Source: Pontibacter diazotrophicus (GTDB lineage Bacteria > Bacteroidota > Bacteroidia > Cytophagales > Hymenobacteraceae). Taken from it: a stretch of DNA of 64,000 nucleotides. The notes below the pieces were generated by a model that saw nothing but the letters and a program-made list of their open reading frames with translations, ran no database searches and had not been told where the DNA came from. This document shows, in pieces, positions 24,533-33,925 of this stretch. A program made the translations under genes and the position numbers. Every line of letters starts with the position of its first letter. The first letter of the stretch is position 1. Where the stretch lies: the NCBI RefSeq assembly GCF_003367245.1, contig NZ_QRGR01000001.1, forward strand, positions 248,001 through 312,000. The letters run 5' to 3'.

Positions 24533-25747
24533 ATGGACACTAAAATCAGCATCCTGTTCTACGGCAAGAAAGCCAAGACCACCACCGATAACCTGCTGCC
24601 TATCTACCTGCGCGTCACCGTCAGCGGCAAGCGGTTCGAAGCAAGCACGCACCGCTATATCGCCCCGGGCAAGTGGTCCGTAGAGGCAGGCCGCGTGAAG
24701 GGCAATACTGAAGAGGCCAGGAGAGTAAACGCGTACCTGGACCTGCTCAGGTCTAAAGTATATGCTTACCAACAGGAGCTTCTGCAGGAGGGGAAGCCGA
24801 TAACCATGGAGGCAATCAAAGACAAGTGGCTGGGCGTGGAGGAGAAGCCTGTCATGCTCCTGGAGGTGTTCCGGAAGCACAATGAGCAGGTTGAGCAGCT
24901 GGTGGGGAAAGACTTTGCGCCGGGTACGCTGGAGCGCTACCGGACATCCCTTTTGCATACCTGCAATTTCATTAAGTGGAAGTACAAGGCAGAGGACATA
25001 GATGTTAAGAAGCTCGACTTCGGGTTTATCTCTGACTATGAGTTCTGGCTCAAGAGCGTCAGAGGCTGTGCCCACAACACCACCATGAAGTACCTGGGAA
25101 ACTTCAAGAAGGTAATCCACATCTGCCTGAAGAACGGCTGGCTGCAGCGCGACCCTTTCCTGGGCTTCAAGATGAGCAAAAAGGAGGTGGTGCGGAGCTT
25201 CCTCACGAAGGAAGAGCTGCAGAAAATGGCGGCAAGGGAATTTGAAATAGAGCGGCTGGACCAGGTGCGGGACATCTTCCTTTTCAGCTGCTTCACAGGT
25301 CTTGCCTATGCCGATGTACAGAAGCTGAAACGCTCTGAAATCGTTACCGGACCGGACGGGGGGAAGTGGATTTACACCAGCCGCCAGAAAACAGACACTG
25401 TCTCCAGGATTCCCCTGCTGCCTACGGCCCTGACCATCCTGGAGAGGTATAGCGAGCACCCGCAGTGCCTCAACCAGGATAGGGTGCTCCCGGTGCTGAG
25501 TAACCAGAAGATGAACGCTTACCTCAAGGAGATAGCCGATTTGTGCGGCATCAGCAAGCCGCTCACCTTCCACATTGCCAGGCATACTTTTGCTACTACG
25601 GTCACACTTTCAAATGGTGTGCCTATTGAGTCAGTGAGCCGGATGCTGGGCCACACCAACATCAAGACCACCCAGCACTACGCCAAAATCCTGGACCAGA
25701 AAGTGAGCGAGGACATGCAGTTGCTTAAAGACAAGTTCAAGATATAG
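24533..25747 (+). CDS. tyrosine recombinase (integrase), Bacteroidota type
   Basis: 404 aa, preceded by ggagg-like purines 10 bases before ATG. Layout: arm-binding N-terminal domain (~1-95), SAM-like core-binding domain (~100-200) and catalytic domain (~220-400). Catalytic residues seen: Lys286 (TSRQKTD), His347-x-x-Arg350 (FHIARHTF), His374 (LGHTN) and nucleophile Tyr383 (TTQHYAK). The first catalytic Arg position reads Ala258 (CFTGLAYADV), a change common in Bacteroidota integrases related to conjugative transposon enzymes. Located 250 bases after tRNA-Ser, so probably the integrase of an island using that tRNA. No excisionase seen beside it. Confidence 0.93.
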   Translation: MDTKISILFYGKKAKTTTDNLLPIYLRVTVSGKRFEASTHRYIAPGKWSVEAGRVKGNTEEARRVNAYLDLLRSKVYAYQQELLQEGKPITMEAIKDKWLGVEEKPVMLLEVFRKHNEQVEQLVGKDFAPGTLERYRTSLLHTCNFIKWKYKAEDIDVKKLDFGFISDYEFWLKSVRGCAHNTTMKYLGNFKKVIHICLKNGWLQRDPFLGFKMSKKEVVRSFLTKEELQKMAAREFEIERLDQVRDIFLFSCFTGLAYADVQKLKRSEIVTGPDGGKWIYTSRQKTDTVSRIPLLPTALTILERYSEHPQCLNQDRVLPVLSNQKMNAYLKEIADLCGISKPLTFHIARHTFATTVTLSNGVPIESVSRMLGHTNIKTTQHYAKILDQKVSEDMQLLKDKFKI

Positions 25748-26245
25748 CCAAAGGTGAGCAACAAGAAATTTATAAAAGTAGATCTATTAAGATATTCAAA
25801 CGGAGCTGCAGAAGTTGGATTTCTCCTTTCACGTCTTACTGGTGGACAAGCGCACCTACACTAGAAGTCGCTGCAGCTGCAACTGTAGGGCTTCTTGGGC
25901 GAAAGCCTCAATGGCTTCACCCAGGAGCTAGAATCAGCAGATACAGCCGATGCTCGATAGGCTAGGCCAGTGCTACCGTTTTCTGGAGCTGACAACTGGG
26001 GGAGAACCGAACATACTGGAGTAGCCGGAATTAGCAAATTAAAGGAAGTTGTTAGCAAAGCTTGCCTATAGGAAGTGTGTTCCGGAGAAAAACTTCTCCT
26101 TAGAGAAGCAAAATGAGGTAGAGGCAAAGGGTCTGCAGGGCATGGGGTTGTGCTGGGCTGCTGCAAAACAACATATGTAGTCATCAACTACATATGTTGT
26201 TTTGCGTTACTGTCACGAAAGCTGGTAGGGGAAGGGTGCAGGCTA
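25748..26245. other. decayed, gene-free DNA after the integrase
   Basis: 498 bases with stop-broken frames on both strands. Segments read like eroded coding sequence on the + strand, but I cannot name a family. Holds the hairpin at 26163-26205. A minus-strand open frame at 25861-26187 is low-complexity and unlikely to be real. Confidence 0.5.
26163..26205. repeat. 18-bp perfect hairpin
   Basis: Perfect inverted repeat (26163-26180 / 26188-26205) with loop tcatcaa, A-rich on the 5' arm and T-rich on the 3' arm. Could act as a terminator for either strand or be a relic of a mobile-element end. Confidence 0.7.
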
Positions 26246-26669
26246 TTACGCCACGCTCAAATCATACTCCTTATACTGCGCCTCGGCCTGCTCCATCACC
26301 TCATCCAGAATTTCCTGCAGCTCGGCTTTTACTTTAAAGCGAAGCACCTTTTTTACGGCCAGTTGCAGCTGGGCTTTGGTGTTATCTTTTTTTGTACAAG
26401 TCATTGGAGGTACTTTTCTTTACTTCCGCCAATAACTTTTTTACCAGCCCTTTTTTGGGTTCGAAGTCCTGCACGGCGTTGGGGTGCTTGGACAGTATTT
26501 CGTAGAAGGCTTCTTCCTCTTCGGTGAGGCCGATGGTTGCAGTTTCACTGCTTCCTGCGCCTGTCCAATGCCATTGCGCTGGTTTCGGTTGTGGCTTGGC
26601 AGTTACTTTGCCGCAAGCACCTGGCTTGTCAGCACCCGTAAGCGGCTGCCGAAGAAGTTTTGGAGCCAC
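26246..26669 (-). pseudogene. HsdR C-terminus remnant, frameshifted (copy 1)
   Basis: Residual C-terminal domain of a type I restriction endonuclease subunit (DUF3387 region). The first frame reads LTEEEEAFYEILSKHPNAVQDFEPK.GLVKKLLAEVKK; at ~26386-26392 a T7 run, against T6 in copy 2, shifts the frame. Beyond it the frame DDTKAQLQLAVKKVL-like sequence continues to a stop at 26246-26248. The start (~26560-26669) is unclear and no helicase or nuclease part remains. It is not functional as HsdR. A second copy lies at 28161-28436. Confidence 0.75.
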
Positions 26670-26962
26670 TGCAGGTGGAGGTTTTGCAAAAACAAGCGGG
26701 GCTAAGAGTTCCCACTCATAGGCAAGCGCTTATTGCTATAGCCTCCCTTGCAGGTTATGTTCCTTCTAAGAAACAACCTTTGCCCGGTGAAAAGACCATT
26801 TGGAAAGGATAGTTTGTTTTCGATAAGCTTTGTTAAGGGTATAAACTCGCTTTACAGAAAAATTATGAAACAGGAGAAGGCTGCAAGCTCGCACCAGCGG
26901 GGTACTGCTGGTGCTATAAATTCAGTCAGTTCATCTGAACCAGGTTGTAATCTATATTGAAA

Positions 26963-28000
26963 TTAATAGGGTGTCATGTTATTATCGAACAGGTGAATGT
27001 TTGCGACAACCTGCCCATGGTCCGAAACATGAAAAGGTTTTTTATCCATCGAAATGGTTTTGTCAATAATATGATCGTTGTACAGGCGTACATCCATAAT
27101 GCGGCCTGTTTTACTTTTGTTTAAATCAGCAAAGTGGTTGCTTACAAAGATGTTATCGAGACTTTCGTAGTGGCCGTTATGAATGTAGGTGTAATGATAA
27201 TTTTCGATGCTTTTTCTTGCTTGTATGTATTTACAATTATGAAATACATACTTCCACTTATCAAACCTGACGTCATCCGGTAGCCTATGGTATGGAGGCT
27301 CACCGGTAATAGCCTGGTTGGTAACGGCAGTATCGCTATCATTTAAATCACCAAGCACAAAAATGGGCCTGTCCTCATTCAGGCTGATGTCGTCGGAGAG
27401 CAGCTGCCTGACGCCGCACGCTTCAACCCCTCTGCGCAGCAGGGAGCGGATGCTCCCTTTGGCTATATCGGTATAGGTTGCCTCGTCGCGGTCGAGGTCT
27501 TCCGGAAGGATGGGGCGCTTTGATTTTAGGTGGAGGACATAAACCAGCACCGAAAGCGTATTACTCACTTGCAGTTCCGCTCTTAGTACACCCCTTGAAA
27601 ATCGTTTGATAGGAATAGGAATGCGCGTGCTCTCCAGCACCTGCTCTATTTTTTCTTCATCGAAAAACAGAAACTCAGAGGGGATTTCTTCCACTAACCG
27701 GGCATTCACAATCGGGAAGGTACTTAGGATAGCATTTACAGGTCTAATGCCGTTGGGCTTCGCTACAAAAATATGCGCGTTTTCATAGCGGGTCCCTGCA
27801 ATACAATCTAATAAAGCCTGCTCTTCAAATACTTCCTGAAAACCAATAACTTCAGCATCCATTTTTAATAACTGTTCCCTGACCCAGGCAACTTTTAAGG
27901 TATACTGTTCCTGCGTATAACGAGGCCTGGTATCCTTATAAATTGGTTTCTCTGCGGTAATGAGGTTTTCGACATTGAAGGTGGCGATAGAGAATTTCAT
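26963..28000 (-). CDS. endonuclease/exonuclease/phosphatase (EEP) family protein
   Basis: 345 aa, no signal peptide. EEP-superfamily metal-dependent phosphodiesterase fold: N-terminal ATFNVENL (Asn8), GFQEVFE (catalytic metal Glu), VYVLHLKSKR, VLGDLNDSD (Asp and Asn near ~227-230), ESLDNIFVS and closing VSDHGQVVA (the Asp-His pair). Members act on nucleic acids, nucleotides or phosphoinositides; the substrate is unknown. It lies on the same strand between two HsdR C-terminus relics in the integrase-linked region, which could mean cargo of a mobile or defence island. The gene looks intact. Confidence 0.85.
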   Translation of the reverse strand: MKFSIATFNVENLITAEKPIYKDTRPRYTQEQYTLKVAWVREQLLKMDAEVIGFQEVFEEQALLDCIAGTRYENAHIFVAKPNGIRPVNAILSTFPIVNARLVEEIPSEFLFFDEEKIEQVLESTRIPIPIKRFSRGVLRAELQVSNTLSVLVYVLHLKSKRPILPEDLDRDEATYTDIAKGSIRSLLRRGVEACGVRQLLSDDISLNEDRPIFVLGDLNDSDTAVTNQAITGEPPYHRLPDDVRFDKWKYVFHNCKYIQARKSIENYHYTYIHNGHYESLDNIFVSNHFADLNKSKTGRIMDVRLYNDHIIDKTISMDKKPFHVSDHGQVVANIHLFDNNMTPY

Positions 28001-28160
28001 AAGTTCGTCTTTTGAGCTGTTCTTAACAGGGCTTACGAGAAAGGAGAAGCTTAAGAGATAAATTTGTTGTTGTGAGGTAGTAGCACCAACAGCAAGTCAT
28101 TTGGAAAGGGCGACATGCTGGATACCGTTGAAATAAAGTGGCGATGGTGCTCTTAGCTGT

Positions 28161-28436
28161 TTACGCCACACTCATATTATAGTCTTTATACCTAGCCTCT
28201 GCCTGCTCCATTACCTCATCCAGGATTTCCTGCAGTTCAGCATTTACTTTGAAGCGCAGCACCTTTTTTACGGCCAGTTGCAGCTGAGCTTTGGTGTCGT
28301 CTTTTTTGTACCAGTCGGATTGGGAGGCGCTTTTCTTTACCTCTGCCAGAATCTTCTTTACCAGCTCTTTTACCAGTTCGAAGTCCTGCACGGCGTTGGA
28401 ATGATTGGCCAGTATCTTGTAAAAGCCTCCAGTCAA
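28161..28436 (-). pseudogene. HsdR C-terminus remnant (copy 2)
   Basis: 91-codon open frame matching the C-terminus of type I restriction subunit R: FYKILANHSNAVQDFELVKELVKKILAEVKKS, then DWYKKDDTKAQLQLAVKKVLRFKV and ELQEILDEVMEQAEARYKDYNMSVA, with an intact frame to TAA. Everything upstream is missing, so this is a 5'-truncated relic, unless expressed as a stand-alone small protein. It is a direct repeat of copy 1 at 26246-26669, 1.6 kb away. Confidence 0.75.
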
Positions 28437-28646
28437 AGGTAGTAAGTCCAGTGTACAGAAGCTTGAAAAAGAGGAGCAGTAATAGCTGTTGAATTATTGT
28501 ATTCCAATGGCGAAAAATCGCTTGCTGGTCTTCACACGGCAGGGGCAGTACAGAAGTTTTATTGAAATATTTAAATATAGCGTTTATTCATCTATTCTCC
28601 ATCTTCCCGGCAGATATTTGTCTTATAACTTAAACAATTGAATATT

Positions 28647-29429
28647 ATGAAAAGAAAACATCTTATTCCCCTTATGCTGGGTTGCCTTGTATGGTTTAGC
28701 GCCTGCGACAGTGAAAACACTGGTGAGGCTACAATGGAAGTGCGCATGACAGACTCGCCAGGTGACTACGAGGAAGTTAACGTAGATGTGCAGTCGGTGC
28801 AGGTGCACAAGGAGGCTGACGGAGACGAATCCGGATGGATTACACTGGACGAAATAAACCCGGGTATTTACAATCTTTTAGACTTTGCTAACGGCAAAGA
28901 CACACTTCTGGCCAGCTCCACGCTGCCTGCTAGCAGAATTTCCCAGATCAGGCTTATCCTTGGTCAGAACAACTCCTTAAAGCTGAAGGACGGTACTGTT
29001 ACGCCACTTGTAACACCGAGCGGACAGCAGTCTGGGGTGAAGCTGCAGATTAATGCTGATTTGGAAAGTGATGTGACCTATGTCCTGCTGCTGGATTTTG
29101 ACGCAGCCAAGTCCATCGTGCCAAGAGGAAATGGACAGTACAACCTGAAACCAGTGGTTCGCACCATTACGAATGCTGTGGCCGGAGGCATCAGGGGAAG
29201 TGTTGCACCAGCTGAGTATATGCCGGGTATCTATGTGATTTCTGCTGCGAACGACACTATTGGCGGTTTTGCCAATGAGAACGGCGATTTCCTGGTAAAA
29301 GGCGTACCAGCAGGCATCTACACTGTTAAGTTCTACACAGAGGGTGACGCACACAACAGGACTTTAGAAAACGTGAGCGTAACGCAGAACCAGATCAAGG
29401 ATGTAGGCACAGTAGAACTGCCTGAGTAA
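28647..29429 (+). CDS. DUF4382 lipoprotein with carboxypeptidase-regulatory-like domain
   Basis: 260 aa from the ATG at 28647; the TTG three codons earlier is unlikely. Lipobox FSAC (Cys20). Residues ~28-165 are DUF4382: EVRMTDSPGDYEEVNVDVQSVQVH and LLDFANGKDTLLASSTLPA and SQIRLILG motifs. Residues ~170-255 form a beta-sandwich of the carboxypeptidase-regulatory/Kre9-like kind (IRGSVAPAEYMPGIYV and ENGDFLVKGVPAGIYTVKF). Common surface lipoprotein of Bacteroidota; role unknown. Has a terminator at 29453-29487. Confidence 0.88.
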   Translation: MKRKHLIPLMLGCLVWFSACDSENTGEATMEVRMTDSPGDYEEVNVDVQSVQVHKEADGDESGWITLDEINPGIYNLLDFANGKDTLLASSTLPASRISQIRLILGQNNSLKLKDGTVTPLVTPSGQQSGVKLQINADLESDVTYVLLLDFDAAKSIVPRGNGQYNLKPVVRTITNAVAGGIRGSVAPAEYMPGIYVISAANDTIGGFANENGDFLVKGVPAGIYTVKFYTEGDAHNRTLENVSVTQNQIKDVGTVELPE

Positions 29430-29452
29430 CATTTCTCAGAACTCAGTCAACT

Positions 29453-29487
29453 AAGAAGGTGCTTCTCCGCACGGGAAGCGCCTTCTT
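29453..29487 (+). terminator. terminator of the DUF4382 gene
   Basis: 15-base stem with one G-T pair (29453-29467 / 29473-29487) and a 5-base loop, 24 bases after the stop, flanked by T-rich sequence. Confidence 0.7.
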
Positions 29488-29568
29488 GCTTCTAAACTCA
29501 TCAGTCAGTTCAAGCTTTCAACGACCTGATAAAGAGAAGTTTAATATGCCCCCGGTGTTTCAGGAACA

Positions 29569-31449
29569 TCACCAGCCTATCCCATAATCCTCCCCATGGT
29601 TACTCGAGCCACCCCAGAAGCTTCCGTGTTTCCAGTCAAAATAGATAGCGTTGATGGGACCGCTGGTACGGTCGTCGAAGCTCAACGTGTAGCCCATCTT
29701 TTTCAGTTCGTTGCGTACTTCTTCCGGTGTGCTTTCATGCAACAGGATGTGTCCTGGTTTGGGCTTGCGGTCATCTGTTTTGGTGCCGCCCAACGATAGC
29801 CAGAGTTGATTTGTGTTAAAGTTAGCAGCTTCAGAAGCCTGCTGCACCGTCATGCCAAATTCTACTACGTTCAGAAAGAACTGCAAAAGGTTTTGGTCCT
29901 GTGTGTCGCCGCCCTGCACGGCAAAGGATACAAACGGTTTGCCGTCCTTTAAAGCCATAGAGGGCGTAAGTGTTACCCGTGGTCTTTTGCCCGGTTCTAC
30001 CACATTATAAGGATTCAGTGCAGAGTCCAGAACAAAACTCTGCATGCGCTGGCTCATTCCCACACCAGTGTTGCCGGCAATGCAGGCAGGTATCCAGCCA
30101 CCACTCGGCGTGATGGACACCACCCAACCCTCTTTATCGGCTGCTTCAACAGTAGTAGTGCCCCTCCATAACCTGTCCTGATACTCTGCCATGGAAGAAC
30201 CATTGCGGATGTCATGGGTAGGAGCGAAGTTTCGTTTGGTTGTATCCAGTTCATACCCTCTTTCTTTCAGGAGGTTTAAGTAAGGGTTTTTCCTTCCTTC
30301 GAACGGATAAGGATTGCCAGGACCAATTGTGGGGTTGTTCTTTTGGTACTGAATAAGGCCAGCCCTTTGTTTCGCATACTCCTTGCTCAACAAACCTTTA
30401 ATGGGTTCATGCGGAGGAAAGTAGGGATCGCCATAGTAGAAATCACGATCTGCAAAAGTGAGGTTCATTGTCTGGTAAAGGGTATGAATATACTTTGTGC
30501 TGTTATAGCCCATGCTCTTCAGATCAAAGTTTTCCAGTATGTTCAGCGCCTGCAGCAAAACAGGACCCTGTGTCCACTGCTGCAATTTATAGACATCAAT
30601 CCCTTTGTAGTTCATCATTAGCGGCTCTTCCTCAAGAGGCTTCCATTTTGCCAGGTCCTGCATTGTGATGAGTCCTCCTTGCTCCTGGCTGCCGCGCACA
30701 AACTCCTTTGCAATATCACCTTTGTAAAAGCGGTCATAAGCAGCCATAATGGCATCTTTGCGACTTTTGCCTTTTTTCAAAGCAGCCTTTTCTGCTTCTA
30801 CCATTTTCGTGAGTGTTTGCAGTAGGTCTTTCTGCACAAAGATCTCTCCTGCTTCGGGTGCTTCTCTTTCCTGACCGGGATGGGTGAGAAATACTTTTTT
30901 GCTGTATGGCCACTGCTTTATGAGTTCTTTGTTCCGTTCTATGCTGTTGGCTGTTTGAGCCTCCATGGGGTATCCGGCAGCCATCTCCATAGCGGGTGCC
31001 AGCACCTGCTCCAGGCTCAGTGTGCCATAGTTGGCCAGCATGTAAAGCAGGCCGCCAGGTGTACCGGGGGTGGTGGCGGCCAAAGGGCCGTTTTCTGGCG
31101 GAAAGTCGTATCCTTTGCTTTTAAAGAAATCTACGGTGGCACCGGTTGGAGCCACGCCCAGGGCATTGATGGCGATTACTTTTTTAGTTTTTGGATTGTA
31201 GATGAGCGCCTGTGTTTCCCCTCCCCAACTCAGCACGTCCCACATGGTGCAGGTAGCTGCCAGCATAGCACAGGCCGCATCCACGGCATTCCCGCCTCTC
31301 TGAAATGTCATGGCACCGGCTGTAGCAGCCAATGGTTTCCCGGTAATGGCCATCCAGTTCTTGCCATGCAGCACAGGCTTTTGCGTCTGTTGTGCAGTGG
31401 CCGACAGGACGGATATTGTGAAGATGAACAACGTAAAAAAGAATCTCAT
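29569..31449 (-). CDS. secreted gamma-glutamyltransferase
   Basis: 626 aa from the ATG at 31449, which begins a signal peptide (MRFFFTLFIFTISVLSATAQ); 24 extra upstream codons are improbable. Ntn-hydrolase that hydrolyses or transfers gamma-glutamyl groups from glutathione and gamma-glutamyl peptides; it autocleaves before a Thr. Motifs: GGNAVDAACAMLA, GLLYMLANYGTLSLEQVLAPAMEMA, the cleavage region WRGTTTVEAADKEG with the TTT, and GNTGVGMSQRMQSFVLD and NVVEPGKRPR. Length normal. Reads from the same strand as the formamidase gene, 73 bases upstream. Confidence 0.92.
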   Translation of the reverse strand: MRFFFTLFIFTISVLSATAQQTQKPVLHGKNWMAITGKPLAATAGAMTFQRGGNAVDAACAMLAATCTMWDVLSWGGETQALIYNPKTKKVIAINALGVAPTGATVDFFKSKGYDFPPENGPLAATTPGTPGGLLYMLANYGTLSLEQVLAPAMEMAAGYPMEAQTANSIERNKELIKQWPYSKKVFLTHPGQEREAPEAGEIFVQKDLLQTLTKMVEAEKAALKKGKSRKDAIMAAYDRFYKGDIAKEFVRGSQEQGGLITMQDLAKWKPLEEEPLMMNYKGIDVYKLQQWTQGPVLLQALNILENFDLKSMGYNSTKYIHTLYQTMNLTFADRDFYYGDPYFPPHEPIKGLLSKEYAKQRAGLIQYQKNNPTIGPGNPYPFEGRKNPYLNLLKERGYELDTTKRNFAPTHDIRNGSSMAEYQDRLWRGTTTVEAADKEGWVVSITPSGGWIPACIAGNTGVGMSQRMQSFVLDSALNPYNVVEPGKRPRVTLTPSMALKDGKPFVSFAVQGGDTQDQNLLQFFLNVVEFGMTVQQASEAANFNTNQLWLSLGGTKTDDRKPKPGHILLHESTPEEVRNELKKMGYTLSFDDRTSGPINAIYFDWKHGSFWGGSSNHGEDYGIGW

Positions 31450-31522
31450 AGAACTACAATTATTGTGATGGTTAGATTTTGAGAAAGTGTATGCCAATAC
31501 GCGATGTCGTTTGTTTTCCACT

Positions 31523-32695
31523 TTAAGTCCAGTAGGGAAACTTCTTCTTGGTGAAGATAGACTTCGGTATCATGGCATGTACGCCTAGCGTTCTATCCAC
31601 TACCTGGCTGACTTCAAAATCAACTCCTGTACTTGCTATTGACAGCGCCTGGTTAAAGGTAAAACCCATCTCTTCTTTGATGAAGTTTACTGTTTCTGTC
31701 AGTGCATTTTGCATTGCTTTGTCCAGGTCAGGATCCAGGCCAACGGCAATAAAGTGCGTAGGCGTTTCGGCGCGTGGCTGCTTAATGGTTTTGCCTTTGT
31801 GCACAATGAACTTTGCAACCAAGGCAAGAGAAGCCTCTATGGCAACACCGCTTACTTCGCCATTACCCTGTGCTGAGTGGCAGTCTCCGGTAGTGAAAAG
31901 GCCTCCGGGCACCGAAACAGGCAAATAAAGCGTGGTGCCTTTTACCAAATGCTTTATGTCTAAATTGCCCCCGAAGAAGTCGGGCGGAATAGAAGAGACA
32001 CGGCCTACTTCAGGGGGAGGGGACAAGGCCATTACTCCCATAAAGGGTCTTAGTGGTATTTCTACTCCTTCTATGAAAGAGGCAGTTTTTTTCTTCTTAT
32101 CGTAGCGGTATACGAATGTCTCCCGTGTTTTAACAGCATCTGGTATACCTCCTCCTCCAGGCCATACGCTATTCACGCCATAGCTGCTGCGCAGGGGCAG
32201 GTCCAGGATGCGGATTTCAAGGCTATCTCCTGGTTCAGCGCCTTCTATATAAAGTGGCCCTGTGAGCATATGCCCCCTGATGCCGGACGGTTCTGGCTTT
32301 ACATTTTTCAGGATGTCAATAATCTCCTGTGCATGCTGATCGACAGGCAGGTTATTTTCTTTAAAGAAAGCTTCAGGTTCTTTGCTACTGATACCCGCCG
32401 TGCTCACGGTGTGAATCTCGACTACGTCTCCGTCCTTTACACGGGAGACAGGGGGAACATCAGCTCCAAAATATCCCCATACCATATTCACAGGCACCGA
32501 CCTGATGACATGGTCCGGTTTTATGCGTGGAGCGCCAACAGTTTGCGATTCTTCCTTAGCTGCTATACCAGCGAGGTTGGTGGCACCGGCGGCTACGCTG
32601 GTTAACGAAAGTGCAGCAAGCCCACCTTTGGCTGTTTTTTTCAGAAATCCGCGGCGCGAACTGCTCTTTTCTTCATGCTGAGGCGATTTGTTCAT
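31523..32695 (-). CDS. acetamidase/formamidase family protein, Tat-exported
   Basis: 390 aa. N-terminal Tat signal SSRRGFLKKTAKGG with hydrophobic stretch to ~45, so it is probably folded before export. The FmdA/AmdA domain includes VWGYFGADVPPVSRVKDGDVVEI, RGHMLTGPLYIEGAEPGDSLEI, MGVMALSPPPEVGRVSSIPP..FGGNLD and LFTTGDCHSAQGNGEVSG. Family members hydrolyse formamide, acetamide or related amides with a bound metal. Periplasmic location is unusual for the family's best-known members. Neighbours are GGT and a threonine-aldolase-like protein. Confidence 0.88.
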   Translation of the reverse strand: MNKSPQHEEKSSSRRGFLKKTAKGGLAALSLTSVAAGATNLAGIAAKEESQTVGAPRIKPDHVIRSVPVNMVWGYFGADVPPVSRVKDGDVVEIHTVSTAGISSKEPEAFFKENNLPVDQHAQEIIDILKNVKPEPSGIRGHMLTGPLYIEGAEPGDSLEIRILDLPLRSSYGVNSVWPGGGGIPDAVKTRETFVYRYDKKKKTASFIEGVEIPLRPFMGVMALSPPPEVGRVSSIPPDFFGGNLDIKHLVKGTTLYLPVSVPGGLFTTGDCHSAQGNGEVSGVAIEASLALVAKFIVHKGKTIKQPRAETPTHFIAVGLDPDLDKAMQNALTETVNFIKEEMGFTFNQALSIASTGVDFEVSQVVDRTLGVHAMIPKSIFTKKKFPYWT

Positions 32696-32749
32696 GAGGT
32701 GTGTTTATAAGGTACGGTTGAATCAAGAGTGTTCCTTTAAAGCTGCCAC

Positions 32750-33925
32750 TCAGGCAAGTGAAGAACTAATAGCTTTATTCAAAGCATTAACAATAGAGTC
32801 GTTGCTTCTTTTGAGAACTGTCTCGTTGATGAAGAACTTAATTATGCCCTGACTATCGGGCGTCCTTATCTGCATGCGCTCTTTGTCTTTCAGGTGAGCA
32901 ATCAGCTTCTCATAGTTTACAGGAGCGGAAACTTTGAGGTTAAAGACGTTGCTTCCGTTCGGTACCCTGCTGATTTCCATGTTCGGGGACTGGTTTATCA
33001 GGCTGATGAGCTGCTCTCCTTTTGTTTTCGCTTTATGGAGGGTATCTTCGATATGCGTGATTTTATCTAAGGCCATGGCGGCATAAGGCCAGTTCTGGTA
33101 CATATTCCCGCCATAAATCTTTATCAGGTGCGGCATCTGGTCAATTACTTTCGCATCACCTGATAACACAGCGCCTCCTTTACTTCCAAGGTATTTGTAG
33201 AGGGAGATGTATACCGTGTCGAAGTAAGAAGCATACTCTTGGATGGGTATACCAGTATAAGCGGAAGCAAGGTGCAGCCTTGCGCCATCAAGGTGCAGTT
33301 TAATGTTATGCTCTCTGCAATAAGAAGAAATTCTCCTGATTTCCTCTATCGGAAAAACCTGCCCGTCGGCTCTTCGAACGGGGTTCTCAATAGACACGGC
33401 GCCTATGCCACTCTTAAACACTTCCCCTTTATCAAGGTACGAAACCGCCTCTTTCAGCTCCTCAAAACTAAACGATGCCCTGCCTGGTGCGAGGGGGATT
33501 AGTCTTTTGCTGTGTACAGATTGTGCCGCATCTCCTTCATCCCGATACAGGTGACTCACTTCCTGCACAAAAATCTTTGTGTTCCCTTCGCTCAATACTT
33601 TTAATGCAAGGTTATTTGCCATAGTGCCTGAAGGCATATATATGGCCTTTTCCTTTCCCGTTATTTCTGCGAACTTTTGCTCCAGCTTTGTAACTGCGCC
33701 ACCCTTGGCATAAGTGTCCTGCGTGTCATTGTTCTTCTCAATGATTTCCTGAAGCTCTTTTACATACTCTAATGGGGAGGTCAAAGCACCATCCGTATAG
33801 AAGTTAATGTTTTCTTCTTTACCTGTATAATTGGCAAAAGCAGCAGGGGGCGTTAAGCCAACTGGTAGTAGCAAAGGAATGGTTGCCAGTCCTGAGCTTT
33901 TTAGAAATTCTCGTCTACCTTTCAT
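32750..33925 (-). CDS. threonine-aldolase-like PLP lyase with Tat signal
   Basis: 391 aa. Residues 1-32 form a Tat-type leader (GRREFLKSSGL, hydrophobic to AFA). The rest is a fold-type I PLP enzyme of the beta-eliminating lyase/threonine aldolase family: MPSGTMANNLALKVL, HLYRDEGDAAQS, ENPVRRADGQVFPIEEIRRI, LHLDGARLHLASA and the PLP-lysine segment SLYKYLGSKGGAVLSG. Low-specificity threonine aldolase makes glycine and acetaldehyde; the reaction here is inferred. Export of a PLP enzyme is odd. Gene order with the formamidase and GGT suggests one operon (spacings 54 and 73 bases). Confidence 0.85.
   Translation of the reverse strand: MKGRREFLKSSGLATIPLLLPVGLTPPAAFANYTGKEENINFYTDGALTSPLEYVKELQEIIEKNNDTQDTYAKGGAVTKLEQKFAEITGKEKAIYMPSGTMANNLALKVLSEGNTKIFVQEVSHLYRDEGDAAQSVHSKRLIPLAPGRASFSFEELKEAVSYLDKGEVFKSGIGAVSIENPVRRADGQVFPIEEIRRISSYCREHNIKLHLDGARLHLASAYTGIPIQEYASYFDTVYISLYKYLGSKGGAVLSGDAKVIDQMPHLIKIYGGNMYQNWPYAAMALDKITHIEDTLHKAKTKGEQLISLINQSPNMEISRVPNGSNVFNLKVSAPVNYEKLIAHLKDKERMQIRTPDSQGIIKFFINETVLKRSNDSIVNALNKAISSSLA

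Noticed and set aside
25861-26187. 108-codon minus-strand frame after the integrase
   Set aside because: Low-complexity Pro/Ser/Leu text across eroded DNA; nothing supports translation.
24196-28460. Duplicate of the tRNA-Ser 3' end as the far attachment site
   Set aside because: I searched this stretch by eye and found only weak partial matches, such as GGTTCGAAGTCC near 26458, so the far end is not located.
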